Positions 8,903-17,077 of a stretch of 64,000 nt of DNA are shown in pieces (position 1 is the stretch's first letter; every line of letters starts with the position of its first letter). Both the position numbers and the translations under genes were made by a program. The notes beneath the pieces are model-generated. The model saw only the letters and a program-made list of their open reading frames with translations, was not told where the DNA came from and made no database searches. This DNA is from Flavobacteriaceae bacterium D16 (lineage in GTDB: Bacteria > Bacteroidota > Bacteroidia > Flavobacteriales > Flavobacteriaceae), in assembly GCA_021295155.1 (NCBI GenBank), contig JAJTJC010000034.1, positions 62,001 through 126,000 on the forward strand. The letters are read 5' to 3'.

Positions 8903-10237
8903 TTATCTGATTTTGTTTGCTGACTTATGATTATTATTTTCCCTTTCGTTATCAATAATGCCCGACATAGGTACCACCGGAACCAGCTTTACGATAAGCA
9001 TAAAAAACAATACAAAGGTAGCTATGCCCCCCAGGCTAAGCGCCCACTCAATCCAAGTTGCCGAATAATTAATGAATTCGGCCCGGGTATCCTGTATGGG
9101 AATGTAGGGTGTTTCAAGTGTAGGAACAACAATCAAATACCTGTTCATCCATAGTCCTAGAATTGCTACAACAGATGAGAAAGTTATTAGTTTTATTGTC
9201 CTGAATCTTTTGAAAAAAATGATGAAGAAGGGGACCAAAACTCCTATATAATTTGCAAAGATGAATTCCCAGAAATATCTGCTGAAGAGGGTATTCAACA
9301 AGTTAATATCGTGGACTTTATGGCTAAACCATCTTGAGAAATATTCACTGAAGGTAAAATAGCCGTATAGCAGGGAAATGATCAATAGTACAAGGCCTGC
9401 CACATTAAAATGTATCTTACGGATATAATGGTCTAATTTTCTGTATTTGCGGACCAGGAACATAGCGATTATGATTACTCCCACACCAGAATAGAGGCCA
9501 GCTACAATAAAGTAGGGTGCAAAAATGGTGCTATTCCATCCCGGTTGCAAAGTAAGACTGAAGATCCATGCGAGGACAGAATAAGCCACGATGGCTAAGA
9601 CTATTATCATTACGGACATGGTCCGAATTAATTTATTAAGCCTTTGGCGCTGTTCCGGAGTATCTTGATAATTCATTGCCAGGAAACGGTAGAGTTTTTG
9701 CCTCCATATTGGTTGGTCTTGTCCGTTGTCACGTAATATTGCAAAATCGGGAATAAAGGTCATGTACAGATAGATGAAACAACCAACCAGATCTGTGAGA
9801 ATAGCAATGATATCCCAGGTAATGGGAGATTGAATTCTGGGGTAGATAAACAGATAATGTAAGCGGTCCAGCCTGCCAATACAGAGCAGAATAAAGATCG
9901 GCCCAATAATTAAAGACAAGACCGTAATGATTTCCACGATCCGCATAACCGAATTTTTCAGGGGTGTTTTAAGGAAGTGAAGTATTCCGGAAATGAACGC
10001 GCCTGAATAACTGAGACAAACAAAGAAAATAAAGTTAATAATATAAATACCCCAAACCACATTGTCTCGCATACCAGTGACTTCGTGGCCCTTAACCACC
10101 TGAATAATGAAAGCTGCAATTCCGGTTAGTATAAGGGCCAAAAGAAGGCCGATCCAGAATTTGGATAAAGCTCCAAAATGTATGATGTTGGGAGCAAACT
10201 CCTTTACTAATTCCTTTTTTCTTTTTGCAATATCCAT
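8903..10237 (-). CDS. HybB/NrfD/ActC-type integral membrane quinone-interacting subunit
   Basis: 444 residues with about ten hydrophobic helices, typical of the NrfD/PsrC/HybB superfamily of haem-less quinone-binding membrane subunits. Recognisable family segments are WGIYIINFIFFVCLSYSGAF near the N-terminus and QPGWNSTIFAPYFIVAGLYSGV in the middle. It is longer than E. coli HybB and closer in length to ActC-like proteins. It lies directly downstream of a HybA-like ferredoxin gene, the usual FeS/NrfD pairing. It would exchange electrons between the quinone pool and the periplasmic FeS subunit. No molybdopterin or hydrogenase catalytic subunit is in the same operon, so the partner could be the uptake hydrogenase encoded downstream or the multihaem cytochromes. 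Confidence 0.82.
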   Translation of the reverse strand: MDIAKRKKELVKEFAPNIIHFGALSKFWIGLLLALILTGIAAFIIQVVKGHEVTGMRDNVVWGIYIINFIFFVCLSYSGAFISGILHFLKTPLKNSVMRIVEIITVLSLIIGPIFILLCIGRLDRLHYLFIYPRIQSPITWDIIAILTDLVGCFIYLYMTFIPDFAILRDNGQDQPIWRQKLYRFLAMNYQDTPEQRQRLNKLIRTMSVMIIVLAIVAYSVLAWIFSLTLQPGWNSTIFAPYFIVAGLYSGVGVIIIAMFLVRKYRKLDHYIRKIHFNVAGLVLLIISLLYGYFTFSEYFSRWFSHKVHDINLLNTLFSRYFWEFIFANYIGVLVPFFIIFFKRFRTIKLITFSSVVAILGLWMNRYLIVVPTLETPYIPIQDTRAEFINYSATWIEWALSLGGIATFVLFFMLIVKLVPVVPMSGIIDNERENNNHKSANKIR

Positions 10238-10252
10238 AAGAGAATTCTGCGG

Positions 10253-11236
10253 TTATTTCTTTGCTTTAGCTTTATATTCCTTTACCTCGGGAACATCCTT
10301 ATAGCGATCAAGGATCTCTTCATCGATATCAAAGCCTCGTTCTAGTGGGAATTGTCTGTTCACGGGTGGCAGATAGTAAACATTGGGTTTTGTCCCCAAG
10401 TGTTCCATATAGCGATACCCACCACGATCTTTTATTAGTTGAGAAAAGCGTAATGTTTCGACGCCGTTTGTGACCAAATCCTCATTCTTATCTCCGAAAT
10501 AGATTACTCCCATAGGACATTCTTTAGCACAATAGGGTAATTCTCCCTGACGTAACAAGTCCGGGCAAAAATCGCATTTCATCACAGTGCCTTCAGATGC
10601 CGGAACGCTGGTTTCGGGCGAGTAGGGTTGATCTGTATTTTCGAATTTATCTTTATGGCCCCAGTTAAATGAGCGTGCAGAATAGGGGCAGCTGGTCATA
10701 CAAAATTTACATCCTATACAGCGGTCATTATCTACAAGAACAATTCCGTCATCCCGTTTGAAGGTAGCTCCTGTAGGGCAAACGGTAACACAGGGCGGTT
10801 CATCACAATGGAAACAGGGTTTGGGAAACCAATACGGAGCTCCTTCTTCATTGTCCCGGATGAGTTGAACTTTCATGAACTCCTCATGTGGATCCAGTTG
10901 ATGTCCTCTCTGGCATCCTTCAACACATTTTCTGGCATTGTTGCATTTTGCCAGATCAATCACCATTACAAACTTGCGGTTGGGGATCCCCTCCCTGGAT
11001 TCGGCTGGTGTTATGTGAGCTTCCGGATATTTATTTATGTTTTCAGCATCTACTTCTACGACTTTGCCGTCTGGAGTGAGCAGCTTGATTTTGTTGCCAG
11101 ATGCCTGCAACTCTTCTTGTGAAGCAAGATTAGACAACAAAGTAGCGCCGGAAAGACCGGTTATACCTGTCATTAATCCGAGCTTCATAAACTTTCTTCT
11201 GTCCGGATTTCCTTTGGATGACTTGTCATCTTTCAT
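10253..11236 (-). CDS. HybA/NrfC-like periplasmic 4x[4Fe-4S] ferredoxin with Tat signal
   Basis: 327 residues, close to HybA in length. The N-terminus carries a Tat motif (RRKFMKLGLMTG) and a hydrophobic region, so it is exported folded. Four cysteine groups typical of DmsB/PsrB/HybA proteins are visible: CNNARKCVEGC; CFHCDEPPCVTVCP; CIGCKFCMTSCP; and CDFCPDLLRQGELPYCAKECP. It should carry electrons between the NrfD-like subunit encoded 15 bases downstream and a periplasmic redox partner. Its gene follows the DUF5777-like barrel by 21 bases. HybA is the nearest family, but NrfC- or ActB-like roles cannot be excluded. Confidence 0.85.
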   Translation of the reverse strand: MKDDKSSKGNPDRRKFMKLGLMTGITGLSGATLLSNLASQEELQASGNKIKLLTPDGKVVEVDAENINKYPEAHITPAESREGIPNRKFVMVIDLAKCNNARKCVEGCQRGHQLDPHEEFMKVQLIRDNEEGAPYWFPKPCFHCDEPPCVTVCPTGATFKRDDGIVLVDNDRCIGCKFCMTSCPYSARSFNWGHKDKFENTDQPYSPETSVPASEGTVMKCDFCPDLLRQGELPYCAKECPMGVIYFGDKNEDLVTNGVETLRFSQLIKDRGGYRYMEHLGTKPNVYYLPPVNRQFPLERGFDIDEEILDRYKDVPEVKEYKAKAKK

Positions 11237-11257
11237 ATTAAGCTGCTTATAATCAGA

Positions 11258-12154
11258 TTAAAAGTTGTAAACTCTGGTAATGGTGAACCCGATCAGGATA
11301 TCATTGAACCCATCCAGAAAACTGTTCTGGTTCTTGAAATAATTCACCTGTGGCACGATGCCGTTATAGGTCGACAGGTAGACCTGAAATGCGTGCGAGG
11401 AGGTTACAAATTCCATTCCCAGGCTGAACCCAGGAACAGGGTTCAGGGCAGCTTCAAAATCTGTGACATTAGTAGATGCGGTATTCTCTTCAAAATTGGT
11501 AATAGGCAGGCTGTACTCCATGGTAATGGCTGTCCCCGGGCTGATCTTATGGCGTGCACCGAAAGCTACCGCAAAAATGTCGTTTGGCATGCCTTCCGGC
11601 ACCAGGTTGTAATGCGATACACTGGGTGCGATCTGCATGGAGAAATTAGAATTGAATCTCCTGGAAATTATAAGTTGGTGGAAAAAGGAATAGCGGTCCT
11701 GCCGGAGCGCAAAGTTTTCCTTTTTTCTCATGTTTACAGCCCCATTCCCGTAATAGCTTATATTCACTGGAATGCGGTCTGATCGGGTCTGCCGCAGTAT
11801 GGCCACTTTCCAGTTAAAATCCTGTAAACGTTCAAATTTGGTTATCCCGTAACCCAATTGGAGCCACTTGAAAGGGGTGTATGCAACCCCTACACGGATG
11901 TTCGCAGCTCCCCATATACCGGCCAGATCATTGTCCCCAACACCGGGTTGACCTCCGATAGTCCCAAAGCGGTGTTGAAAGACCACTTCCAGGGAATTTG
12001 GAAGGTAGATTTTGTCTGTCGGGTTATCGATCAGGAAATTGCTTTCAAAGGCGGGCCGTTGCGGCTTGTCTACCGGTTTTTGTTCCTCTTCCTGGGCTAC
12101 TAGGATCAGGGGTGAACAGCACAATAACAGCAAGAAAATATATAATAATCTCAT
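11258..12154 (-). CDS. DUF5777-like outer-membrane beta-barrel protein
   Basis: 298 residues with a signal peptide (MRLLYIFLLLLCCSPLILVA). The mature protein alternates polar and aromatic residues in beta-strand pairs and ends TITRVYNF, a terminal aromatic typical of outer-membrane barrels. Segments such as SLEVVFQHRFGTIGG, NIRVGVAYTPFKWLQLGYGI and ISPGTAITMEYSLPITNF resemble the Bacteroidota DUF5777 family. Its position between two haem lipoproteins and the HybA/HybB-like pair suggests it is the outer-membrane component of an electron-transfer pathway. That role is inference; barrel topology is the firmer call. Confidence 0.65.
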   Translation of the reverse strand: MRLLYIFLLLLCCSPLILVAQEEEQKPVDKPQRPAFESNFLIDNPTDKIYLPNSLEVVFQHRFGTIGGQPGVGDNDLAGIWGAANIRVGVAYTPFKWLQLGYGITKFERLQDFNWKVAILRQTRSDRIPVNISYYGNGAVNMRKKENFALRQDRYSFFHQLIISRRFNSNFSMQIAPSVSHYNLVPEGMPNDIFAVAFGARHKISPGTAITMEYSLPITNFEENTASTNVTDFEAALNPVPGFSLGMEFVTSSHAFQVYLSTYNGIVPQVNYFKNQNSFLDGFNDILIGFTITRVYNF

Positions 12155-12175
12155 ATCAAAGTTCCTTTTAATTGG

Positions 12176-12550
12176 TTATTCCAGGGCACCCCGGTTAATC
12201 CATTCTTCTATGGTGGTAATTTCATTATTGCTAAGGCTGATCCCTACGGGAGGATGATTTTTTCCAGGTAGTCTTTGGAAAAATACGCTGGCAGCGGCAT
12301 TCCCGGATACCACATAGTCTGGTACCAGGGCATCATAGGCATTTGCAGCCCTCAGGTCCGGGTCGAGGCTTCCGTCGTGGCATCCTGCACAATTGTATTT
12401 GGCAATGATAGGCAGGACTGCTTCCTCGAAGGAAATGGTTGCATCCGGAGGAATCTCAATGTCATCCTCGGGAGGTAATGAGTCGTAATAGCAAGAGTTG
12501 CTGAATAACAGCAGACTAACTGCCAGAATCAGAAGTGCGTTTTTTTTCAT
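12176..12550 (-). CDS. Small mono-haem c-type cytochrome lipoprotein
   Basis: 124 residues. The lipobox LLLFSNSC gives lipidation near residue 20. One CxxCH haem motif lies in PIIAKYNCAGCHDGSLDP. The C-terminal HPPVGISLSNNEITTIEEWINRGA is typical of the Planctomycete-type/PSCyt-like cytochrome fold. It is anchored in a membrane facing the periplasm or the outside. It is encoded between the hexahaem lipoprotein and the barrel and separated from the former by a strong 10-bp-stem hairpin. Confidence 0.82.
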   Translation of the reverse strand: MKKNALLILAVSLLLFSNSCYYDSLPPEDDIEIPPDATISFEEAVLPIIAKYNCAGCHDGSLDPDLRAANAYDALVPDYVVSGNAAASVFFQRLPGKNHPPVGISLSNNEITTIEEWINRGALE

Positions 12551-12602
12551 TTCGTACGGTTTAAGACTTTACATTGGGGTTAGCAGTCCAAGTCCTGTTA
12601 CC

Positions 12603-12647
12603 CCGGACCGGAGCATGGGTTTTATAGTATGCCAGTATCCGGTCCGG
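12603..12647 (-). promoter_or_regulatory. Strong intra-operon hairpin between two cytochrome genes
   Basis: A perfect 10-bp GC-rich stem, CCGGACCGGA (12603-12612) with TCCGGTCCGG (12638-12647), encloses a 25-base loop that itself contains GCAT/ATGC. There is no T-run after it on the minus strand. A processing or mRNA-stabilising element that sets the ratio of hexahaem to downstream proteins is more likely than a full terminator. Confidence 0.6.
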
Positions 12648-12657
12648 AAAATCAGGT

Positions 12658-13779
12658 TTAGTTTTCGTTTTGAAGGGCTTCTATGGAGTTTTTCAGCAAC
12701 GCCTTGGTATAATCTGGATTGTGGATACCACGACTTTGGTCTTCCAATGCAGTCTTGTAATTCCATGCAGCTATTGCCGCAACATCTGAGAAAATACCGT
12801 AGTTAGATCTGCCATTGGCCATTAGGATACCGGTAACAGTTCCAGCCACAGGAATAAGATCACCATTGGCATCGAGAACCGGATCTCCGTCGGCGTCTAA
12901 TTCAACAGCTTGTCCTTCTACAGCCATTAAAAGCCCAAGAAGTGTATTCATATCATTTGAGAAGCCGTTAGCTTCGCCGGGAACGGCCTGGTGGCATTCG
13001 ATACAGTTCTCAACGATAGGGGTCCAGGTATGTCCGCCTGTTGCAGCATCACTGGATTCTCCCATATGGCATTGCACACAGGAAGAAGCAGTTCGGTGGG
13101 TTGCAGTTCCCCTTGCAGGATAATTTTCACCACCGGGAATTTCTGCACCCAGAATACCTTCTAACATGGTAGCTTGTGGGCTATGATGCGGACCATATCT
13201 GGTGCTTTTAATTTGAACAGTGCCATCCGCATTCAGGGCGGGTATTTCATAACTGTTTCTAGGCTGGTGGCAGGAAATACAATTGTTACTGGCATCACCG
13301 AAATCCAGGGTAATGCTTGGAGCAAGAACTAGCCCGGTAGGATCCGGGTTGCGGAGTGCGTAGTCCGGACCGTCATTTTCAAAGTCAAACGTAAGGTGGC
13401 TGCTGTGACAGGTCATACACTCAATAGGACTACGGAAACTATAAGGGCCGGGCGCAGCGCCGGTTTCAATAAAATCAATGAATCCGTCATTACCGTGACA
13501 AGAAGCACAATTACCATCTGTTCGTCCTTCAGCAAAAGCAACTGATCCCGAAGCGTGTGCCGAGATGTCGAAGGCCATTGCAATTTCACCCCTCAGAGTG
13601 TTGTTATGACAGGAGACACAGGAAGCGGTTCCGCTAATACCGTCCTGTCCGTCAACTCCATCCTGGCCATCCACACCTGGAGGGCCTTGTATGGGTTCTG
13701 GTAATTCACTGGTACATTGTACAAACAAAAAAGCCGATGCCATGATCATCAGCAGTCCGAATAACTTGCTTGGTTTCAT
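12658..13779 (-). CDS. Hexahaem c-type cytochrome lipoprotein with collagen-like stalk
   Basis: 373 residues. A lipobox (FLFVQC, Cys at about 22) is followed by a short collagen-like run of Gly-X-Y triplets (GPPGVDGQDGVDGQDG, residues ~32-50). Six CxxCH haem-attachment motifs follow at about residues 54 (CVSCH), 91 (CASCH), 121 (CMTCH), 167 (CISCH), 234 (CVQCH) and 259 (CIECH). The ~100 C-terminal residues lack haem motifs. The Gly-X-Y stretch could act as a stalk holding the haem domain away from the membrane. It is the first gene of the minus-strand operon, with a predicted Crp/Fnr-type promoter about 80 bases upstream. The likely role is periplasmic or surface multihaem electron transfer. 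The terminal acceptor is unknown. Confidence 0.9.
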   Translation of the reverse strand: MKPSKLFGLLMIMASAFLFVQCTSELPEPIQGPPGVDGQDGVDGQDGISGTASCVSCHNNTLRGEIAMAFDISAHASGSVAFAEGRTDGNCASCHGNDGFIDFIETGAAPGPYSFRSPIECMTCHSSHLTFDFENDGPDYALRNPDPTGLVLAPSITLDFGDASNNCISCHQPRNSYEIPALNADGTVQIKSTRYGPHHSPQATMLEGILGAEIPGGENYPARGTATHRTASSCVQCHMGESSDAATGGHTWTPIVENCIECHQAVPGEANGFSNDMNTLLGLLMAVEGQAVELDADGDPVLDANGDLIPVAGTVTGILMANGRSNYGIFSDVAAIAAWNYKTALEDQSRGIHNPDYTKALLKNSIEALQNEN

Positions 13780-14154
13780 AAAGTGCTTGTTTAATTGTTG
13801 GGTTGTTAACTTAAGGCAAACAATGCCAAATCGATTAAGGTTGCTTTAAGTTATTAAAATTCTGTTAAAAATACCACAGAATCTTCCGCCAAAAGATGAT
13901 AAAAGTCATAGTCTTGTAATACGTATTGAATTTTTCTATTAAAAGAATTTATTATAGCTATAAGTTTTGTTTATGGGAAGTGCAAACAGTAATACCTCTT
14001 CTTATAAACCAGTTTATGCAGGATGTTCGTTAACGATTATACACTCTCATGGCAGCCTGAAAAGGTTTCTGTAATTACCCTTTTGTTTTTGAACTTGTGT
14101 ATCTCAATTTATTCGTAGATTTAGTCTGCTGATCATCCAAACCAAAGCTCAACT
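13780..14154. other. 375-bp intergenic region carrying the operon promoter
   Basis: This is the divergent region between the hexahaem operon (minus) and the nickel-permease gene (plus). It is AT-rich without ORFs. It holds the Crp/Fnr-like site listed separately (13866-13909). For the plus-strand gene a TAGATTTA at 14116-14123 is a near match to the Bacteroidota -7 element, without a recognisable activator palindrome upstream. Confidence 0.5.
13866..13909 (-). promoter_or_regulatory. Predicted Crp/Fnr-type class II promoter, site A (hexahaem/HybAB-like operon)
   Basis: Read on the minus strand: ATGAC-TTTT-ATCAT (13909-13896), then exactly 22 bases, then TATTTTTA (13873-13866). The last is a five-of-six match to the Bacteroidota -7 element TAnnTTTG. 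The palindrome centre would be near -41.5, the class II activator position. The gene start at 13779 lies ~80 bases downstream. The same arrangement recurs at three other promoters in this window. Confidence 0.7.
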
Positions 14155-14859
14155 ATGGAGGCAACTTTACCTATTACTGCCGGATTAATTACGTCCATGC
14201 TTCATGTGATAGCGGGCCCAGACCATCTGGCTGCGGTGACCCCTTTTGCAATTGAGTCCAAAAAGAAAGCCTGGAAGATTGGCCTTTCCTGGAGTATGGG
14301 CCACCTTGCAGGAATGATGGCTATAGGATTACTTATTACTGCATTCGGGGAAATCATCCCGGTTGAGGCCATCTCAGAATACAGCGAACAGCTGGTAGGA
14401 CTTGTTCTTGTAGGTGTGGGTGTGGCGGCTATATACAAGATTTTCCGAATAAAAAAAGACCACAAACACTTACATGTACACAGCGAAAACGAACCCCTTA
14501 TACATAGCCACGAACACGACCATAATCATGAAAGAACCCATAGACATGTACATCCCAAAACCTTGAAACAAAGCAATTCGGCATCCTTTTCTATAGGCCT
14601 GCTGCATGGCTTTGCCGGAATAGCCCATTTTTTGTTATTCCTGCCTATTCTGGGCTTTGAAACACGTACTGAAAGTATCACCTATATCACCGGGTTTGGT
14701 TTCGGGATTATCATCGCTATGTTGGCCTATGCCATTGTAGTTGGGCAGATAGCTGCTATTGCCAGAAACGGTCACAATGAGGTCTTTTTTAAAGGGATCA
14801 GGCTCGCGGGGGGATTATTTGCTATTATCGTAGGGGTATACTGGTTCCTTACCAGCTAA
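14155..14859 (+). CDS. UreH/NiCoT-like nickel permease with His-rich loop
   Basis: 234 residues with about six hydrophobic helices. The first helix has the signature HVIAGPDHLAAVTPF, related to the H-x4-D-H metal-selectivity motif of NiCoT/UreH-type transporters. A cytoplasmic or periplasmic His-rich loop (about residues 102-140, many HxH and HDH clusters) would bind nickel. A second conserved segment is GLLHGFAGIAHFLLFLPILGF. It lies between two operons tied to [NiFe] hydrogenase biology, so nickel import for the two hydrogenases is the most economical role. Cobalt or another divalent metal cannot be excluded from sequence alone. Confidence 0.72.
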   Translation: MEATLPITAGLITSMLHVIAGPDHLAAVTPFAIESKKKAWKIGLSWSMGHLAGMMAIGLLITAFGEIIPVEAISEYSEQLVGLVLVGVGVAAIYKIFRIKKDHKHLHVHSENEPLIHSHEHDHNHERTHRHVHPKTLKQSNSASFSIGLLHGFAGIAHFLLFLPILGFETRTESITYITGFGFGIIIAMLAYAIVVGQIAAIARNGHNEVFFKGIRLAGGLFAIIVGVYWFLTS

Positions 14860-14937
14860 TTAATTGGTGCTATACCTTATATATAGGTAAAACAAACGCC
14901 TGGTAAAAAGCACATGCAATTGTTCTTTTAGAATGGA

Positions 14938-15963
14938 TTAGCATATCCTGGGTAATTGTTCGCCAATCATGGGCGTGATGATGCGTTTACCTCCCAGACC
15001 GCTATGCAGCACTACTTTCGACGGGTGTTCTTCCGTAATTTCTCCAATACATACGGCATTTTTACCCTTACTTGTTTTTCTCATTAGGGCTACAACTTCA
15101 TCGGCAATTGTGGCGTCTACGATAGTGACAAACAGCCCTTCGTTGGCTACATACAAAGGATCCAGGCCCAACATTTCACAGGCAGCGGCAACCTGCTTTT
15201 CCACAGGCAGGACTTGTTCATTTAGGGTAACCCCCTTTTTGATGTCCGTGGCTATTTCCGAAAGGACGCTGGCCAGGCCGCCCCGCGTAGGGTCCCGAAA
15301 CAAATGGATCTTTTCCCCAAAAGCTTCAAGCAGTTCCCAGACCAGGAAGTTCAGGTTGGTAGTATCACTGACTATATCGGATTCGAATTCCAGCCCCTCC
15401 CTTTGCGACATAATGGCCATGCCGTGCTGGGCAATGTTGCCGTTGATGATAATTTTATCCCCGTTTCTGATTTTTTCCGCCGCAATATCCGCTTTGGGAT
15501 GCACAGGTCCAAAGCCGGTGGTGTTGATGAAGATCTTATCGCCTTTTCCCCGTTCAACCACCTTGGTATCTCCGGTAATAATCTGAACGCCACATTCATC
15601 TGCGGTCATTTTAATGGAGTGTACAATCTTCAGGAACTCGGCTATAGCAAGTCCTTCTTCAACAATAAAAGCCAGGGATATATATTTAGGCATGGCGCCA
15701 CACATAGCCACATCGTTTACCGTACCATGCACAGCCAATTCCCCGATATTCCCCCCTTTGAAAAATATGGGAGATACCACAAAACTGTCGGTGGAAATAG
15801 CTATTTGACCCTCGACGTTAATCAGTGAGCCATCGTGTTTCTGATCCAGATAGGGATTGCTAAAAACTTTGAAAATGATTCGGTCCAAAAGCTCGCGGGT
15901 CATGAGTCCGCCGCTACCATGTCCCAGATTGATAGTATCAAATCCTAAGTCGGAAATATCCAT
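14938..15963 (-). CDS. hypE: Hydrogenase maturation factor HypE
   Basis: 341 residues of the PurM/AIR-synthase-like family. HypE dehydrates a carbamoyl group received from HypF into a cyanide ligand on its C-terminal Cys. The hallmark C-terminus PRIC is intact. Other motifs are GHGSGGLMTRELL at the N-terminus, STDSFVVSPIFFKGGNIG, GDTKVVERGKGDKIFINTTG and FRDPTRGGLASVL. It is the last gene of the uptake hydrogenase operon, 15 bases after hypD, and converges with the nickel permease. Confidence 0.96.
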   Translation of the reverse strand: MDISDLGFDTINLGHGSGGLMTRELLDRIIFKVFSNPYLDQKHDGSLINVEGQIAISTDSFVVSPIFFKGGNIGELAVHGTVNDVAMCGAMPKYISLAFIVEEGLAIAEFLKIVHSIKMTADECGVQIITGDTKVVERGKGDKIFINTTGFGPVHPKADIAAEKIRNGDKIIINGNIAQHGMAIMSQREGLEFESDIVSDTTNLNFLVWELLEAFGEKIHLFRDPTRGGLASVLSEIATDIKKGVTLNEQVLPVEKQVAAACEMLGLDPLYVANEGLFVTIVDATIADEVVALMRKTSKGKNAVCIGEITEEHPSKVVLHSGLGGKRIITPMIGEQLPRIC

Positions 15964-15978
15964 GTATTACTATTATAG

Positions 15979-17070
15979 TTAAGAAATTAAATTACTGGAA
16001 AAGTGATAATAGGCCGCACAGGCTCCTTCCGAAGAAACCATTGGTGCCCCAAGGGGATTTGAAGGATTACAGGTTTTTCCAAACTGACCGCACTGATGCG
16101 GTTTTTTGATGCCCCGCAATATTTCGCCGGCAATGCAATCCGGGTGTTCCGGTGCTTTAATCGACCCCACGCCAAATTTGGACTCTGCATCATAAGCTCT
16201 GTACTCGTGTTTTAGGATATAACCGCTGTTTGGGATAGTCCCAATACCCCTCCATTCGCGATCGCCCACTTCAAATACATTTTGGATCACTTTTTTGGCA
16301 GCTACATTACCTTCTTTTCGCACCACCCGGGCATACTGGTTTTCTACCGTATGGGTGCCTGCTTCAAGCTGCTTTACCGCCATATAAATGCCCTGTACCA
16401 GGTCCAGGGGTTCAAAGCCGGTAACCACAATGGGTATTTTGTATTTCTCCGCCAGGGGATAGTATTCCTCTAAGCCCATTATAGCACAGACATGTCCCGC
16501 TCCCAGGAATGCTTGAATATTACATAGTTCGTCGTCCAGAATGCCCTCCATAGCAGGTGGTACCAAAACATGCGATACGAGTATGGAATAATTGGTAAGC
16601 CCTTCCTTTTTTGCGTGAAGGACAGATAAGGCATTGGCCGGGGCAGTAGTTTCAAATCCGACGGCAAAGAATACCACTTCTTTGTCAGGATTCTGGCGTG
16701 CAATTTGTACTGCCTCCAAAGGGGAATACAGGATGCGCAAATCTCCACCTTTGGCTTTTGCTTCAAGCAAACTTTTGTTGCTTCCTGGTACCCTTACCAT
16801 ATCGCCAAAGGAGCAAACAATGATACCGTTCTCCAGTAATTCAACGGCCTTGTCGATCAGGTTCATTGGGGTAACACATACCGGGCAACCCGGTCCGTGA
16901 ATCATCTGAACATGCTCCGGCAGCAAATCCAGAATACCATTTTTAACCAAACCATGCGTTTGTCCCCCGCATATTTCCATGATGTTCCATTGCCTGCTAG
17001 CCGTTGCCTCAATAAGTTTCAGGTAACCCTTAGTAGCCTCGAAATCCCGGTATTCGTTTAAATACTTCAT
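15979..17070 (-). CDS. hypD: Hydrogenase maturation factor HypD
   Basis: 363 residues. HypD is the iron-sulfur scaffold that, with HypC and HypE, assembles the Fe(CN)2CO unit. Conserved motifs are [25 protein letters not shown] and [11 protein letters not shown]. The C-terminal Cys cluster that ligates [4Fe-4S] is CIAGEILRG, followed by [25 protein letters not shown]. Length matches the family (~370). Spacing is 7 bases from hypF and 15 from hypE. Confidence 0.96.
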   Translation of the reverse strand: MKYLNEYRDFEATKGYLKLIEATASRQWNIMEICGGQTHGLVKNGILDLLPEHVQMIHGPGCPVCVTPMNLIDKAVELLENGIIVCSFGDMVRVPGSNKSLLEAKAKGGDLRILYSPLEAVQIARQNPDKEVVFFAVGFETTAPANALSVLHAKKEGLTNYSILVSHVLVPPAMEGILDDELCNIQAFLGAGHVCAIMGLEEYYPLAEKYKIPIVVTGFEPLDLVQGIYMAVKQLEAGTHTVENQYARVVRKEGNVAAKKVIQNVFEVGDREWRGIGTIPNSGYILKHEYRAYDAESKFGVGSIKAPEHPDCIAGEILRGIKKPHQCGQFGKTCNPSNPLGAPMVSSEGACAAYYHFSSNLIS

Positions 17071-17077
17071 GGTTTTT

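Noticed and set aside
15304-15828. 174-codon open frame on the plus strand inside hypE
   Set aside because: It is entirely antisense to a fully conserved hypE and has no recognisable protein features; several similar antisense frames occur across the window.
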